Below, piece after piece: positions 1 through 9,319 of a stretch of DNA of 64,000 nt. The stretch is from Pseudoclavibacter triregionum (lineage in GTDB: Bacteria > Actinomycetota > Actinomycetes > Actinomycetales > Microbacteriaceae). The position numbers and the translations under genes are program-made. The first letter of the stretch is position 1. Each line of letters starts with the position of its first letter. The notes below the pieces were generated by a model. The model was not told the origin of the DNA. It worked only from the letters and a program-made list of their open reading frames with translations, and did not search any database. Location of the stretch: positions 2,232,001-2,296,000 of the forward strand of contig OU365335.1 in the NCBI GenBank assembly GCA_910822395.1, in the 5' to 3' direction.

Positions 1-874
1 CGGGCAGCTCGACGGGGAGGTCGTGGGGCGCGGTGGAGGTGGAGCGCTGCTGGAGCTCGCGCTTCACGAAGCGGTCCTCGAGCGACTGGTACGACTCGAC
101 GACGATCCGGCCGCCCACGCGAAGGCGGTCGATCGCCTGCGGGATGGCCGACTCGAGCGCCTCGAGCTCGCCGTTCACGGCGATGCGCAGGGCCTGGAAG
201 ACGCGCTTGGCGGGGTGGCCGGCGTCGCGGAGCTTCGCGGGGGTCGCGGCCTGGAGGATCTCGACGAGGCGGCCGGTGGTCTCGATGGGCGCCTCCTCGC
301 GGGCGGCGACGATGCGGCTCGCGTAGCGGGGCGCGAGCTTCTCGTCGCCGTAGCGGTAGAAGAGGTCGCGCAGCTCGCGCTCGCCGAGCTCGGCGAGCAG
401 CTCCGCGGCGGTGCGGCCGGTCGACTGGTCCATGCGCATGTCGAGCGGGGCGTCGCGCACGTACGAGAAGCCGCGCTCGGCCTCGTCGAGCTGGAGCGAG
501 GAGACGCCGAGGTCGAAGAGGGCGCCGTCGATCTCGCCGATGCCGAGGCGGTCGAGCTCGGCGTCGAGGCGGTCGTAGACGGCGTGGACGAGCGCGACGC
601 GATCGCCGAAGCGGGCGAGGCGGCGGCCGGCGAGGGCGAGCGCCTCGCGGTCGCGGTCGAAGCCGACGAGGCGGGCGTTCGGGCACGCCTCGAGGACGGC
701 CTCGGCGTGGCCGCCCATGCCGAGCGTGCCGTCGACGTAGACCGCGCCGGGCTCGGCGAGCGCCGGGGCGAGGAGCTCGACGCAGCGGTCGCGGAGGACC
801 GGGGCGTGGAGGGCCGCGGGATCGCGCTCGTCGCGGCGGTCCTGCGGGGCGGGGATCGAGGTGGTCTCTGCCAT
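1..874 (-). CDS. rsmH: 16S rRNA (cytosine(1402)-N4)-methyltransferase RsmH, 3' end outside the window
   Basis: S-adenosylmethionine-dependent enzyme that N4-methylates C1402 of 16S rRNA in the decoding centre. The ATG at 874 gives a protein with the SAM-binding motif GTLGMGGHAEAVL near residue 40, then GFDRD, the segment DGALFDLGVSS and, near the left edge, GGRIVVESYQSLEDR-type sequence, all characteristic of RsmH. About 291 codons are present; the family is usually 310-330 residues, so only the C-terminus is missing. It lies 133 bases downstream of mraZ on the same strand, the standard start of the division and cell-wall cluster. No good Shine-Dalgarno is visible. Long open frames on the plus strand here are antisense shadows. 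Confidence 0.96.
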   Translation of the reverse strand, partial: MAETTSIPAPQDRRDERDPAALHAPVLRDRCVELLAPALAEPGAVYVDGTLGMGGHAEAVLEACPNARLVGFDRDREALALAGRRLARFGDRVALVHAVYDRLDAELDRLGIGEIDGALFDLGVSSLQLDEAERGFSYVRDAPLDMRMDQSTGRTAAELLAELGERELRDLFYRYGDEKLAPRYASRIVAAREEAPIETTGRLVEILQAATPAKLRDAGHPAKRVFQALRIAVNGELEALESAIPQAIDRLRVGGRIVVESYQSLEDRFVKRELQQRSTSTAPHDLPVELP

Positions 875-1007
875 CGCGTTCCGGGATTCCTCCCTGCGGC
901 GGGATTCCCATCCGCTGACCCGCGACCGGGGAAGTGGCCTCGGGGCGTGCCGATCCGAGACGGGGGAAGTCGTCGCGGAGCGGGCGGCTGGGGATCTCGT
1001 CGCAGGG

Positions 1008-1439
1008 TCAGAACAGACCCGGGATCACCTCCTCCGCGGTCTCGGAGAAGGCGGCCTCGTTCGCCGCCACGTACTCGGCCCAGGCCGCGGCGTCCCAGAT
1101 CTCGGCGCGGGAGCCGGCGCCGATGACGGCGAGCTCCCGGTCGAGGCCGGCGTAGGCGCGGAGCTGGGCGGGGATGGTCACGCGCATCTGCTTGTCCGGC
1201 GTCTCGGCGTGGGCGCCGGAGAGGAGGAGGCGGAGGTAGTCGCGGGCCTGCTTGCTCGTGACGGGGGCCTGGCGGATGCGGTCGTGGAGCTCCTCGAACT
1301 CGGCGTTCGAGAAGACGTAGATGCAGCGGTCCTGTCCGCGCGTAAGGACGACGCCGTCGGCGAGCTCCTCCCGGAACTTCGCCGGAAGGATGAGGCGTCC
1401 CTTCTCGTCGAGCTTGGGCGTGTAGGTGCCGAGCAGCAT
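1008..1439 (-). CDS. mraZ: Transcriptional regulator MraZ
   Basis: DNA-binding protein of the AbrB-like fold that controls the mra/dcw division and cell-wall cluster. The 143-residue product begins [15 protein letters not shown] and carries two copies of the MraZ domain: the first with [14 protein letters not shown] near residues 10-25, the second with [19 protein letters not shown] near residues 80-100. The ATG at 1439 was chosen because it starts exactly at the family N-terminus; an upstream GTG/ATG extension is not conserved in sequence. It is the first gene of the rsmH operon, with repeated GTGGRG boxes immediately upstream. Confidence 0.95.
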   Translation of the reverse strand: MLLGTYTPKLDEKGRLILPAKFREELADGVVLTRGQDRCIYVFSNAEFEELHDRIRQAPVTSKQARDYLRLLLSGAHAETPDKQMRVTIPAQLRAYAGLDRELAVIGAGSRAEIWDAAAWAEYVAANEAAFSETAEEVIPGLF

Positions 1440-1870
1440 CTTCGCCCTCCCTTCGACATGGCGATCCCCCAGCGGCCTCCACTTTACTCCCCACTCCCCC
1501 ACCTGCCTACGAAAAGCGAGCATTCGTGCGCGATTCCTTCCTGTGAATCCGCGGAATCATGCGGGACTCGGGCGGTGGAGCGAGGTGGAGGGAATGTTGC
1601 GCTTCGGGGCGGACTCCGGGCACGCCGAAGGGCCCCGTGAATGCGCGGCTCGCGGGGCCGGGATGGCCGCGAGGCCCGGGATCGTGCGGATCTCGGGGCG
1701 ATGGAGCGGGATCGGCTCGGTTCCTCCTCGGGGCGCGATCGCCCCTCCACCGGCGCTCCACCGAGGGCCTCGGCGGAGGGTGGGGCGAAGTGGAGTCGGG
1801 CCGACACCGGGCCCCGGAGACGACGAAGGCCCCGCCGAAGCGGGGCCTGGAGGTCGTGCGGGGCGGTCGG
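1440..1870. promoter_or_regulatory. Gene-free control region with clustered MraZ-box-like repeats
   Basis: No credible gene lies in these 431 bases. On the minus strand just before mraZ (1466-1502), TGGGGG, GTGGAG and two GTGGGG copies follow each other at 8-12 bp spacing. Further pairs of the same hexamer occur on the plus strand at 1575-1580 and 1585-1590 (exactly 10 bp apart) and at 1780-1785 and 1790-1795 (10 bp), and on the minus strand at 1745-1750 and 1756-1761 (11 bp). MraZ is known to bind short TGGGN-type direct repeats with about 10-bp periodicity upstream of its own gene, so these are candidate autoregulatory sites; the distal pairs are inference only. Confidence 0.6.
1827..1848 (-). 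terminator. Hairpin terminator of the DUF3040 gene
   Basis: Perfect 9-bp stem AGGCCCCGC/GCGGGGCCT with a CGAA tetraloop, 23 bases after the stop codon of the minus-strand DUF3040 gene. No strong T-run follows. Confidence 0.6.
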
Positions 1871-2311
1871 CTAGAGGTCGCCCTCCTGGCGGCGGTCCCA
1901 GCGCTCGTCGAGCCGGTCCATGAAGCTGCGGCCGTCGCGGCCGGCGGAGGAGGAGCCCGAGCTGGAGCCCGAGCCGGAGGTCGAGCCGAAGGCCGAGCAG
2001 GCCGAGGGGCCGGCGGCGGGCGCCTCGGCGGCGGCGTCCTGGTCGCGGCGGCCGCGGCCCGAGGAGAGGGCGACGGCGACCCCGAGCACCATGAGCGCGA
2101 ATCCGGCGACGCCGACGATCATGAGGCGCGTCGCGACGCCGACGAGGATGATGCCGAGGCCGAGGGCGACCGCGAGGATCGTGAGGACGATGGCGCGGGT
2201 CGAGAGGCCGGGCGCGGCGGGCTCGTCGGTCGAGACGACATCCGCCTCGTGCTCGTAGAGGTGGCGCTCCAGCTCGTCGAGCAGGCGCTGCTCGTGCTCC
2301 GAAAGTGCCAT
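1871..2311 (-). CDS. DUF3040 family membrane protein
   Basis: Small protein of unknown function, 146 residues. The N-terminus MALSEHEQRLLDELERHLYE is the signature opening of actinobacterial DUF3040 proteins, followed by two transmembrane helices at about residues 41-60 and 64-82 and a low-complexity Ser/Gly/Ala tail ending in basic and acidic residues. A GAGG ribosome-binding sequence lies six bases before the ATG. It sits beside mraZ as the M. tuberculosis homologue Rv2169c does near Rv2166c. The function is unknown; a role near the cell-wall cluster is only suggested by position. Confidence 0.85.
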   Translation of the reverse strand: MALSEHEQRLLDELERHLYEHEADVVSTDEPAAPGLSTRAIVLTILAVALGLGIILVGVATRLMIVGVAGFALMVLGVAVALSSGRGRRDQDAAAEAPAAGPSACSAFGSTSGSGSSSGSSSAGRDGRSFMDRLDERWDRRQEGDL

Positions 2312-2412
2312 CGTGACCTCGTGCTCCGGACGGTTGGTGAAGAGAAGGTAGGCGACGCGACGGGCGTCGCGGTCCGTCGATGGGGCACCATCCTACGGCC
2401 TGCCGCCGCGGC

Positions 2413-2418
2413 TAGGCT
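2413..2418 (+). promoter_or_regulatory. -10 element of polyprenyl synthase gene (leaderless)
   Basis: TAGGCT, seven bases before the GTG at 2426; transcription would begin at or next to the start codon. Confidence 0.6.
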
Positions 2419-2425
2419 AGGCGCC

Positions 2426-3514
2426 GTGGCTGACAGTTCCCGGCTCCAGGCCGACGTCCAGGCCGTCATCGACGGGCTCCTCGCCGAGCAGCGTCGGGAG
2501 TTCGCCCCGCTCGGGCCGGACGCGGCCCTCCTCATCGACCACGCCGAGCCGTTCCTCCGCGGCGGGAAGCGCCTGCGCGCCGAGTTCCTCGCGGCCGGCT
2601 ACCGCTCGATCGCGGGCGAGGCGCCGCTCGGCGAGCGCTCCCCCGTCGTGCAGGCCGCGGCCGCGCTCGAGCTCTTCCACGCCGCCGCGCTCGCGCACGA
2701 CGACATCATCGACCGCTCCGACACCCGCCGCGGCGCCCCCTCCACGCACCGGGTCTTCGAGTCGCGCCATGGGGATGCGGGCTGGACCGGCGACGGCGCC
2801 CGCTTCGGCGAGAGCGCCGCGATCATCTTCGGCGACCTCGTGCTCGTGTGGAGCGACGAGCGCTTCATCGAGGCGTGCTCGCTCGTCGAGCCGGATCGCG
2901 GCCGCCGGGCGCGCGAGGAGTTCCGCCGCATGCGCGCCGAGGTCGCCGCGGGCCAGTACCTGGACCTCGTCGAGGAGCTCGCCTGGCCGGTCGTCCCCGT
3001 CGAGGAGCGCGCCGAGCGCGCGCGCCGCGTCGCGACCTCGAAGTCCGCGCGCTACAGCGTCGAGGCGCCGCTCGTGCTCGGGGCCCTCCTCGCGGGCGCC
3101 GACGACGCCGCGGTCGAGCGCATCCGAGCCTTCGGCCTCCCGCTCGGCCTCGCCTTCCAGTTCCGCGACGACATCCTCGGCGTGACCGGCGACGAGCGCG
3201 TCACGGGCAAGCCCGCGGGCGACGACCTCCGCGAGGGCAAGCGCACCGTGCTCATCGCCGCCGCCGAGTCGCGCGCGAGCGCCGAGGAGCGCGCCTGGCT
3301 CGACGCCCGCCTCGGGAACCCGGACCTCTCCCCCGCGGACGTCCGCGAGATGATCGACCGGATCGTCGCGCTCGGCGCCGTCGACGACGTCGAGGCTGAG
3401 ATCGCGCGCCTGCTCGAGGAGGCGCTCTCCTCGCTCGAGTCGGCCTCGCTCGACCCGGAGTCGCGCGAGCTGCTCGAGGCGCTCGCGCACCGCGCCGCCC
3501 GCCGCGAAGTCTAG
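2426..3514 (+). CDS. idsA: Polyprenyl (geranylgeranyl-type) diphosphate synthase
   Basis: Trans-prenyltransferase that condenses isopentenyl diphosphate with allylic diphosphates. The 362-residue protein has the first aspartate-rich motif AHDDIIDRSDTRRG near residue 95, GKRLRAEF (substrate-binding KR) near residue 50 and the second aspartate-rich segment FQFRDDILGVTGDE near residue 248. The frame stays open far upstream, but the GTG at 2426 matches the family N-terminus and lies seven bases behind TAGGCT. Product chain length cannot be told from sequence alone; by position it corresponds to idsA2 (Rv2173) of M. tuberculosis. It converges on the Rv2175c-type gene. Confidence 0.9.
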   Translation: MADSSRLQADVQAVIDGLLAEQRREFAPLGPDAALLIDHAEPFLRGGKRLRAEFLAAGYRSIAGEAPLGERSPVVQAAAALELFHAAALAHDDIIDRSDTRRGAPSTHRVFESRHGDAGWTGDGARFGESAAIIFGDLVLVWSDERFIEACSLVEPDRGRRAREEFRRMRAEVAAGQYLDLVEELAWPVVPVEERAERARRVATSKSARYSVEAPLVLGALLAGADDAAVERIRAFGLPLGLAFQFRDDILGVTGDERVTGKPAGDDLREGKRTVLIAAAESRASAEERAWLDARLGNPDLSPADVREMIDRIVALGAVDDVEAEIARLLEEALSSLESASLDPESRELLEALAHRAARREV

Positions 3515-3577
3515 CCCGCGAGCGCTCGCCCGCCGCAGCTCGCCGCGAGCGCTCGGCCGCGGACGCTCGCTCGGCCG

Positions 3578-3922
3578 CTAGACGCCGAGCAGCTGCACCG
3601 CGTGGCGCACCTGCGTCTTGCGCCCGACCCAGAGCGCGTCGACGGGCGTCTGCCCGAGCCCGTCGTCCTCGGCGAAGAGCCAGTCGAGCGACTCGCGCTC
3701 GCTGAAGCCGGAGTCGTGGAGCAGGATGAGCGTCCCCCGGAGGCCGGGGAGCGGCTCGCCGTTCTTGAGGAACCGCGCCGGGATGCAGAGATCCCCGCCC
3801 CGCTTCATCGCGAGGAGGGCGCGGTCCTCGATGAGGCGGCGGACCTTGCCGGGAGGCAGGCCGAGCGCGTCGGCCGCGTCGCGGAGGGTGATCCATTCGA
3901 TCGAGTCGAGGACGTTCGTCAC
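3578..3922 (-). CDS. Rv2175c-family DNA-binding protein
   Basis: A 114-residue protein with an N-terminal winged helix-turn-helix (about residues 10-55, including TLRDAADALGLPPGKVRRLIED) and the conserved C-terminal half LPGLRGTLILLHDSGFSERESLDWLF, matching actinobacterial Rv2175c. In M. tuberculosis Rv2175c is a DNA-binding substrate of the kinase PknL encoded next to it; here a PASTA kinase gene lies 850 bases away across a divergent region, preserving the pair. The GTG start at 3922 has no obvious Shine-Dalgarno. Control of DNA binding by phosphorylation is known for the mycobacterial protein and inferred here. Confidence 0.85.
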   Translation of the reverse strand: MTNVLDSIEWITLRDAADALGLPPGKVRRLIEDRALLAMKRGGDLCIPARFLKNGEPLPGLRGTLILLHDSGFSERESLDWLFAEDDGLGQTPVDALWVGRKTQVRHAVQLLGV

Positions 3923-4060
3923 CCGTCAATCGTCGCAGATCGCGGAGCCTCCGCCGTGCACGCGCCGTCGCGGTACGTCATCCGGCGTCCGTTCGCGCGC
4001 CCGTTCCTCGAGATCTTCTCGGGAAGCGCGTGACACGCCCTGTCACTCCAGCCACTTGCA

Positions 4061-4090
4061 TTGACTTCCTTCACAATGGCGCCAGATATT
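4061..4090 (+). promoter_or_regulatory. Sigma-A-like promoter of the LysM gene
   Basis: TTGACT (4061-4066) and GATATT (4085-4090) separated by 18 bases, 46 bases upstream of the LysM start. Confidence 0.5.
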
Positions 4091-4135
4091 CGCCGCTCGG
4101 GATAACCGCGACCGAGCCGATCCGGAGGCACCGCG

Positions 4136-4747
4136 ATGACGACCGCGCCTGGAACCGCCCGCCGCGCCTCCGCGACCCTGCTCGCGCTGCTCGCCGAGGT
4201 CGTGGCCGACGCGCTGACCATCCGGCGCGCCCACGCCGCCCCGCGCCCGAAGGCCGCCGTGGCCGAGGCCGCCGCTCCCGCGCACCGCGAGGTCCGCGTC
4301 CGCCCCGGCGAGACGCCGAGCGAGATCGCCGAGGCGCACCGCATGCCGACGGCGTCCTTCCTCGTGCTCAACGGCCTCCGCTGGGGCGCGGTCCTCGCCC
4401 CGGGCCGCGTCGTGCTCGTCGCCGCCGCCCCCGTCGTCCCGCACCCGCTGCGCGCCGCGGCGTCGCTGCCGCCCGAGCTCGTGCGCCGGACCGTGCGCGA
4501 GGGGGAGCGCCTCGAGGCCATCGCGGCCGAGCTCGGCCTCGGCACGGAGGTCCTCCTCCGCGCGAACGGGATCGCGACCGCCGCGGCGATCTACCCCGGC
4601 CTCGCGCTCGTCGCCCCAGCGCGGGTCGACCCGCGCGACACCGGCGAGATCCCGCGCCTCGCGAAGGCCGTCCCGGGCGCCGATGCCGCGTCCGCCTCGC
4701 GGATGACCGTGGACGGGCCCGTCGGAGTTTCGGACCGGGCCGCGTGA
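4136..4747 (+). CDS. Secreted or membrane-anchored double-LysM protein
   Basis: 203 residues. A short N-terminal hydrophobic stretch (residues 12-25) could be a signal or anchor. Two LysM-type repeats follow: VRPGETPSEIAEAHRMPTAS...LNGL at about 54-95 and VREGERLEAIAAELGLG...NGI at about 118-160, each the GE/GD-xx-xxIA-xxxN pattern of peptidoglycan-binding LysM domains. GGAGG lies eight bases before the ATG. Directly upstream of and co-oriented with the PASTA kinase, it is plausibly a wall-binding partner. The exact role is unknown. Confidence 0.8.
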   Translation: MTTAPGTARRASATLLALLAEVVADALTIRRAHAAPRPKAAVAEAAAPAHREVRVRPGETPSEIAEAHRMPTASFLVLNGLRWGAVLAPGRVVLVAAAPVVPHPLRAAASLPPELVRRTVREGERLEAIAAELGLGTEVLLRANGIATAAAIYPGLALVAPARVDPRDTGEIPRLAKAVPGADAASASRMTVDGPVGVSDRAA

Positions 4748-4757
4748 CTCGACTCGT

Positions 4758-4763
4758 TAGTCT
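4758..4763 (+). promoter_or_regulatory. -10 element of the PASTA kinase gene (leaderless)
   Basis: TAGTCT, six bases before the GTG at 4770, in the 22-base gap after the LysM stop codon. Confidence 0.6.
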
Positions 4764-4769
4764 TTCCGC

Positions 4770-6836
<2,067 letters not shown>

Positions 6837-6893
6837 CGCGCGGCGGCGACGGCCGGCGTTCGCGGGGGCCGTGACGCGCGCTTGCCCACGCTA

Positions 6894-6958
6894 TTCGCTA
6901 CCGGAGCGGGGGTCCGCTACCGAAATTGTCGGTAGCGGACCCCCGCTCCGGTAGCGAA
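6894..6958. terminator. 30-bp perfect inverted repeat between convergent genes
   Basis: Left arm 6894-6923 and right arm 6929-6958 are perfect reverse complements separated by five bases. Each arm contains two CGCTACCG-type blocks. It lies between the ends of pknL and aroG, so a bidirectional transcription terminator is the simplest reading, although no T-run flanks it and the stem is much longer than the other terminators in the window. Confidence 0.6.
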
Positions 6959-7008
6959 CGCAGCGAGCGGCAGGAGATCGGCGCCCCTCGAGAACGGGGG
7001 CCGGCGCG

Positions 7009-8397
7009 CTACTTGCCCGCGCGGAGCTCCTCGGCGACGAGGAAGGCGAGCTCGAGCGACTGCATGTGGTTGAGGCGCGGGTCGCAGAGCGACTCGTAGC
7101 GGGTCTCGAGGCCGAGCTCGTCGATCTGCTCCGAGCCGCCGAGGCACTCGGTCACGTCGTCGCCCGTGAGCTCGACGTGGATGCCGCCCGGGTGGGTGCC
7201 GACGGCGCGGTGCGACTCGAAGAAGCCGCGCACCTCGTCGACGATGTCGTCGAAGCGGCGCGTCTTGTAGCCGGTCGAGGTCGTGATGCCGTTGCCGTGC
7301 ATGGGGTCGGTGACCCAGAGCGGCCGCACCTCCTCGTCCTTCATCGCCTCGAGCAGCGGCGGCAGCGCCTCTCGGATCTTCCCCGCGCCCATGCGCGTGA
7401 TGAAGGTGAGGCGGCCGGGGATCCGCTCGGGGTCGAGCTTCTCGACGAGGCCGCGGAGCGTCTCCGGGGTCGTCGTCGGGCCGAGCTTCACGCCGATCGG
7501 GTTCCTGATGCGGCTGAAGAAGTCGACATGCGCCTCGTCGAGGTCGCGCGTGCGCTCGCCGATCCACACGAAGTGGGCCGAGGTGTCGTACGGGTCGCCG
7601 GTGCGCGAGTCGATACGCGTGAGCGGGCGCTCGTAGTCCATGAGCAGGCCCTCGTGGCCGACGTAGAACTCGACGTCGCGGAGCTCGTCGAAGTTCGCCC
7701 CGGCGGCCTCCATGAAGCGCACGGCGCGGTCGATCTCGGCGGCGAGGCGCTCGTAGCGCTGGTTCGCCGGGTTCTTCGCGAAGCCCTGGTTCCAGGCGTG
7801 CACCTCGCGCATGTCGGCGAATCCACCGGTCGTGAAGGCGCGCACGAGGTTCAGCGTCGAGGCCGCCGTATGGTAGCCGCGCAGGAGCCGCTGCGGGTCG
7901 GGCGTGCGGCCCTCCTCGGTGAACGCGTAGTCGTTCACGATGTCGCCGCGGTAGGCGGGGAGCGTCACGCCCTCGCGCACCTCGACGTCCTTCGAGCGCG
8001 GCTTCGCGAACTGCCCGGCCATCCGCCCCATCTTCACGACGGGCAGCGAGGCTCCGTAGGTGAGGACGATCGCCATCTGGAGGAGCGTGCGCACGCGCGC
8101 GCGGATCTTGTCGGCCGTCGCGCCCGCGAAGGTCTCGGCGCAGTCGCCGCCCTGGAGCACGAAGGCGCCGCCCGAGGCCGCCGTCGCGATGCGCGTGCGG
8201 AGGCGGTCGACCTCGCCGGCGAAGACGAGCGGCGGCAGCTGCGAGAGCTCCTGGCGGACGGCCTCGACGGCCGCCTCGTCGCCCCACGTCGGCTGCTGGC
8301 GGATCGGCAGCGCGCGCCAGGCGTCGAGCCCGTCGACGATCGCCTGGTCGACCGCGTGGGTCTCCTCGGTCTCGGGGGTGTCGTGCAGGGCCATCAT
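7009..8397 (-). CDS. aroG: Class II 3-deoxy-7-phosphoheptulonate synthase
   Basis: First enzyme of the shikimate pathway: phosphoenolpyruvate plus erythrose 4-phosphate to DAHP. The 462-residue product is a full-length type II (plant/actinobacterial) enzyme with VLQGGDCAETF (metal and substrate Cys/Asp) near residue 81, KMGRMAGQFAKPRS, IGVKLGPTT, TRMGAGKIR, DPMHGN and GGIHVELTGDDVTEC near the C-terminus. The ATG at 8397 overlaps the TGA of the upstream acyltransferase gene, so the two are translationally coupled. Same gene order as Rv2178c. Feedback inhibition by aromatic amino acids is known in the family but cannot be judged here. Confidence 0.96.
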   Translation of the reverse strand: MMALHDTPETEETHAVDQAIVDGLDAWRALPIRQQPTWGDEAAVEAVRQELSQLPPLVFAGEVDRLRTRIATAASGGAFVLQGGDCAETFAGATADKIRARVRTLLQMAIVLTYGASLPVVKMGRMAGQFAKPRSKDVEVREGVTLPAYRGDIVNDYAFTEEGRTPDPQRLLRGYHTAASTLNLVRAFTTGGFADMREVHAWNQGFAKNPANQRYERLAAEIDRAVRFMEAAGANFDELRDVEFYVGHEGLLMDYERPLTRIDSRTGDPYDTSAHFVWIGERTRDLDEAHVDFFSRIRNPIGVKLGPTTTPETLRGLVEKLDPERIPGRLTFITRMGAGKIREALPPLLEAMKDEEVRPLWVTDPMHGNGITTSTGYKTRRFDDIVDEVRGFFESHRAVGTHPGGIHVELTGDDVTECLGGSEQIDELGLETRYESLCDPRLNHMQSLELAFLVAEELRAGK

Positions 8398-9110
8398 CAG
8401 CTCGCCTTCTTCTCTGCCAGCCGCTCCGCGTCGAGCTTCGCGCGGATCGAGGAGGCGTACATGTCGCGGTACTCCTGATTGCTCAGGGCGTGGAGCTCGG
8501 TCATGACCTCGTCGGTGATGGCGCGGAGCAGCCAGCGGTCGGCGGGCATCCCCGCATAGCGCGAGAAGTCGATCGGCTCGCCGATGACGATGCCGATGCG
8601 GCGCGCGCGCGGGATCGTCGTGCCGATGGGCATGACCTTCTCGGTGTCGACCATCGCGACCGGGACGACGGGGACCTTGCAGTCCATCTCCGTGATCATG
8701 CGCGCGATGCCCGTGCGGCCGCGGTACATCTTCGCGTCGGGGCTGCGCGTGCCCTCGGGGTAGATGCCGAGCGCTCCGCCCGCGTTGAGCACCTCGAGGC
8801 CGGTCTTGAGGCTCGCCTCCGAGGCGGCGCCGCCGGAGCGGTCGATGGGGAGCATGCCGGTCGCGAGGAAGAACTGCTTCGTGAGCCAGCCCTTCGCGCC
8901 CGTGCCGGTGAAGTACTCCTTCTTCGCGAGGAAGGTGACGCGGCGGTCGATGACGAGCGGGAGGAACACCGAGTCGATGACCGAGAGGTGGTTGCTCGCG
9001 AGGATGACCGGGCCCTTGGCCGGCACGTGCTCGGCGCCGGAGACCCAGGGGCGGAACGCGCTCTTGAGGAGCGGGCCCGCGACGAGGTGCTTGAGCAGCC
9101 AGTAGAGCAT
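8397..9110 (-). CDS. plsC: 1-acyl-sn-glycerol-3-phosphate acyltransferase (PlsC family)
   Basis: Makes phosphatidic acid from lysophosphatidic acid at the membrane. 237 residues from the ATG at 9110, with the catalytic HxxxxD motif in SNHLSVIDS near residue 40 and the substrate-binding motif EGTRS near residue 118. A GAGG sequence nine bases upstream supports this ATG; a GTG at 9125 would add five residues. It precedes aroG with a stop/start overlap, matching the Rv2182c neighbourhood. A divergent promoter region of about 200 bases separates it from fadD. Confidence 0.9.
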   Translation of the reverse strand: MLYWLLKHLVAGPLLKSAFRPWVSGAEHVPAKGPVILASNHLSVIDSVFLPLVIDRRVTFLAKKEYFTGTGAKGWLTKQFFLATGMLPIDRSGGAASEASLKTGLEVLNAGGALGIYPEGTRSPDAKMYRGRTGIARMITEMDCKVPVVPVAMVDTEKVMPIGTTIPRARRIGIVIGEPIDFSRYAGMPADRWLLRAITDEVMTELHALSNQEYRDMYASSIRAKLDAERLAEKKAS

Positions 9111-9319
9111 GGGCGTGATCCTCACGAGAGTCGGGAGCCGACAGTCTATCCGCGCCGTCCTGCGCCGACTCGCCGGGGCCGCGACCTGGTCACGCGATTA
9201 GGTAGCTAAGATGGCGCGGACCCGCCACCGCGATCGACGATGACCGCCGTGCGCGGTCCGGCGCCGGCACCCCGCGCCACCCGACCATCCCCCCGCACGA
9301 CCCTGCATCGAAGGAGCCG

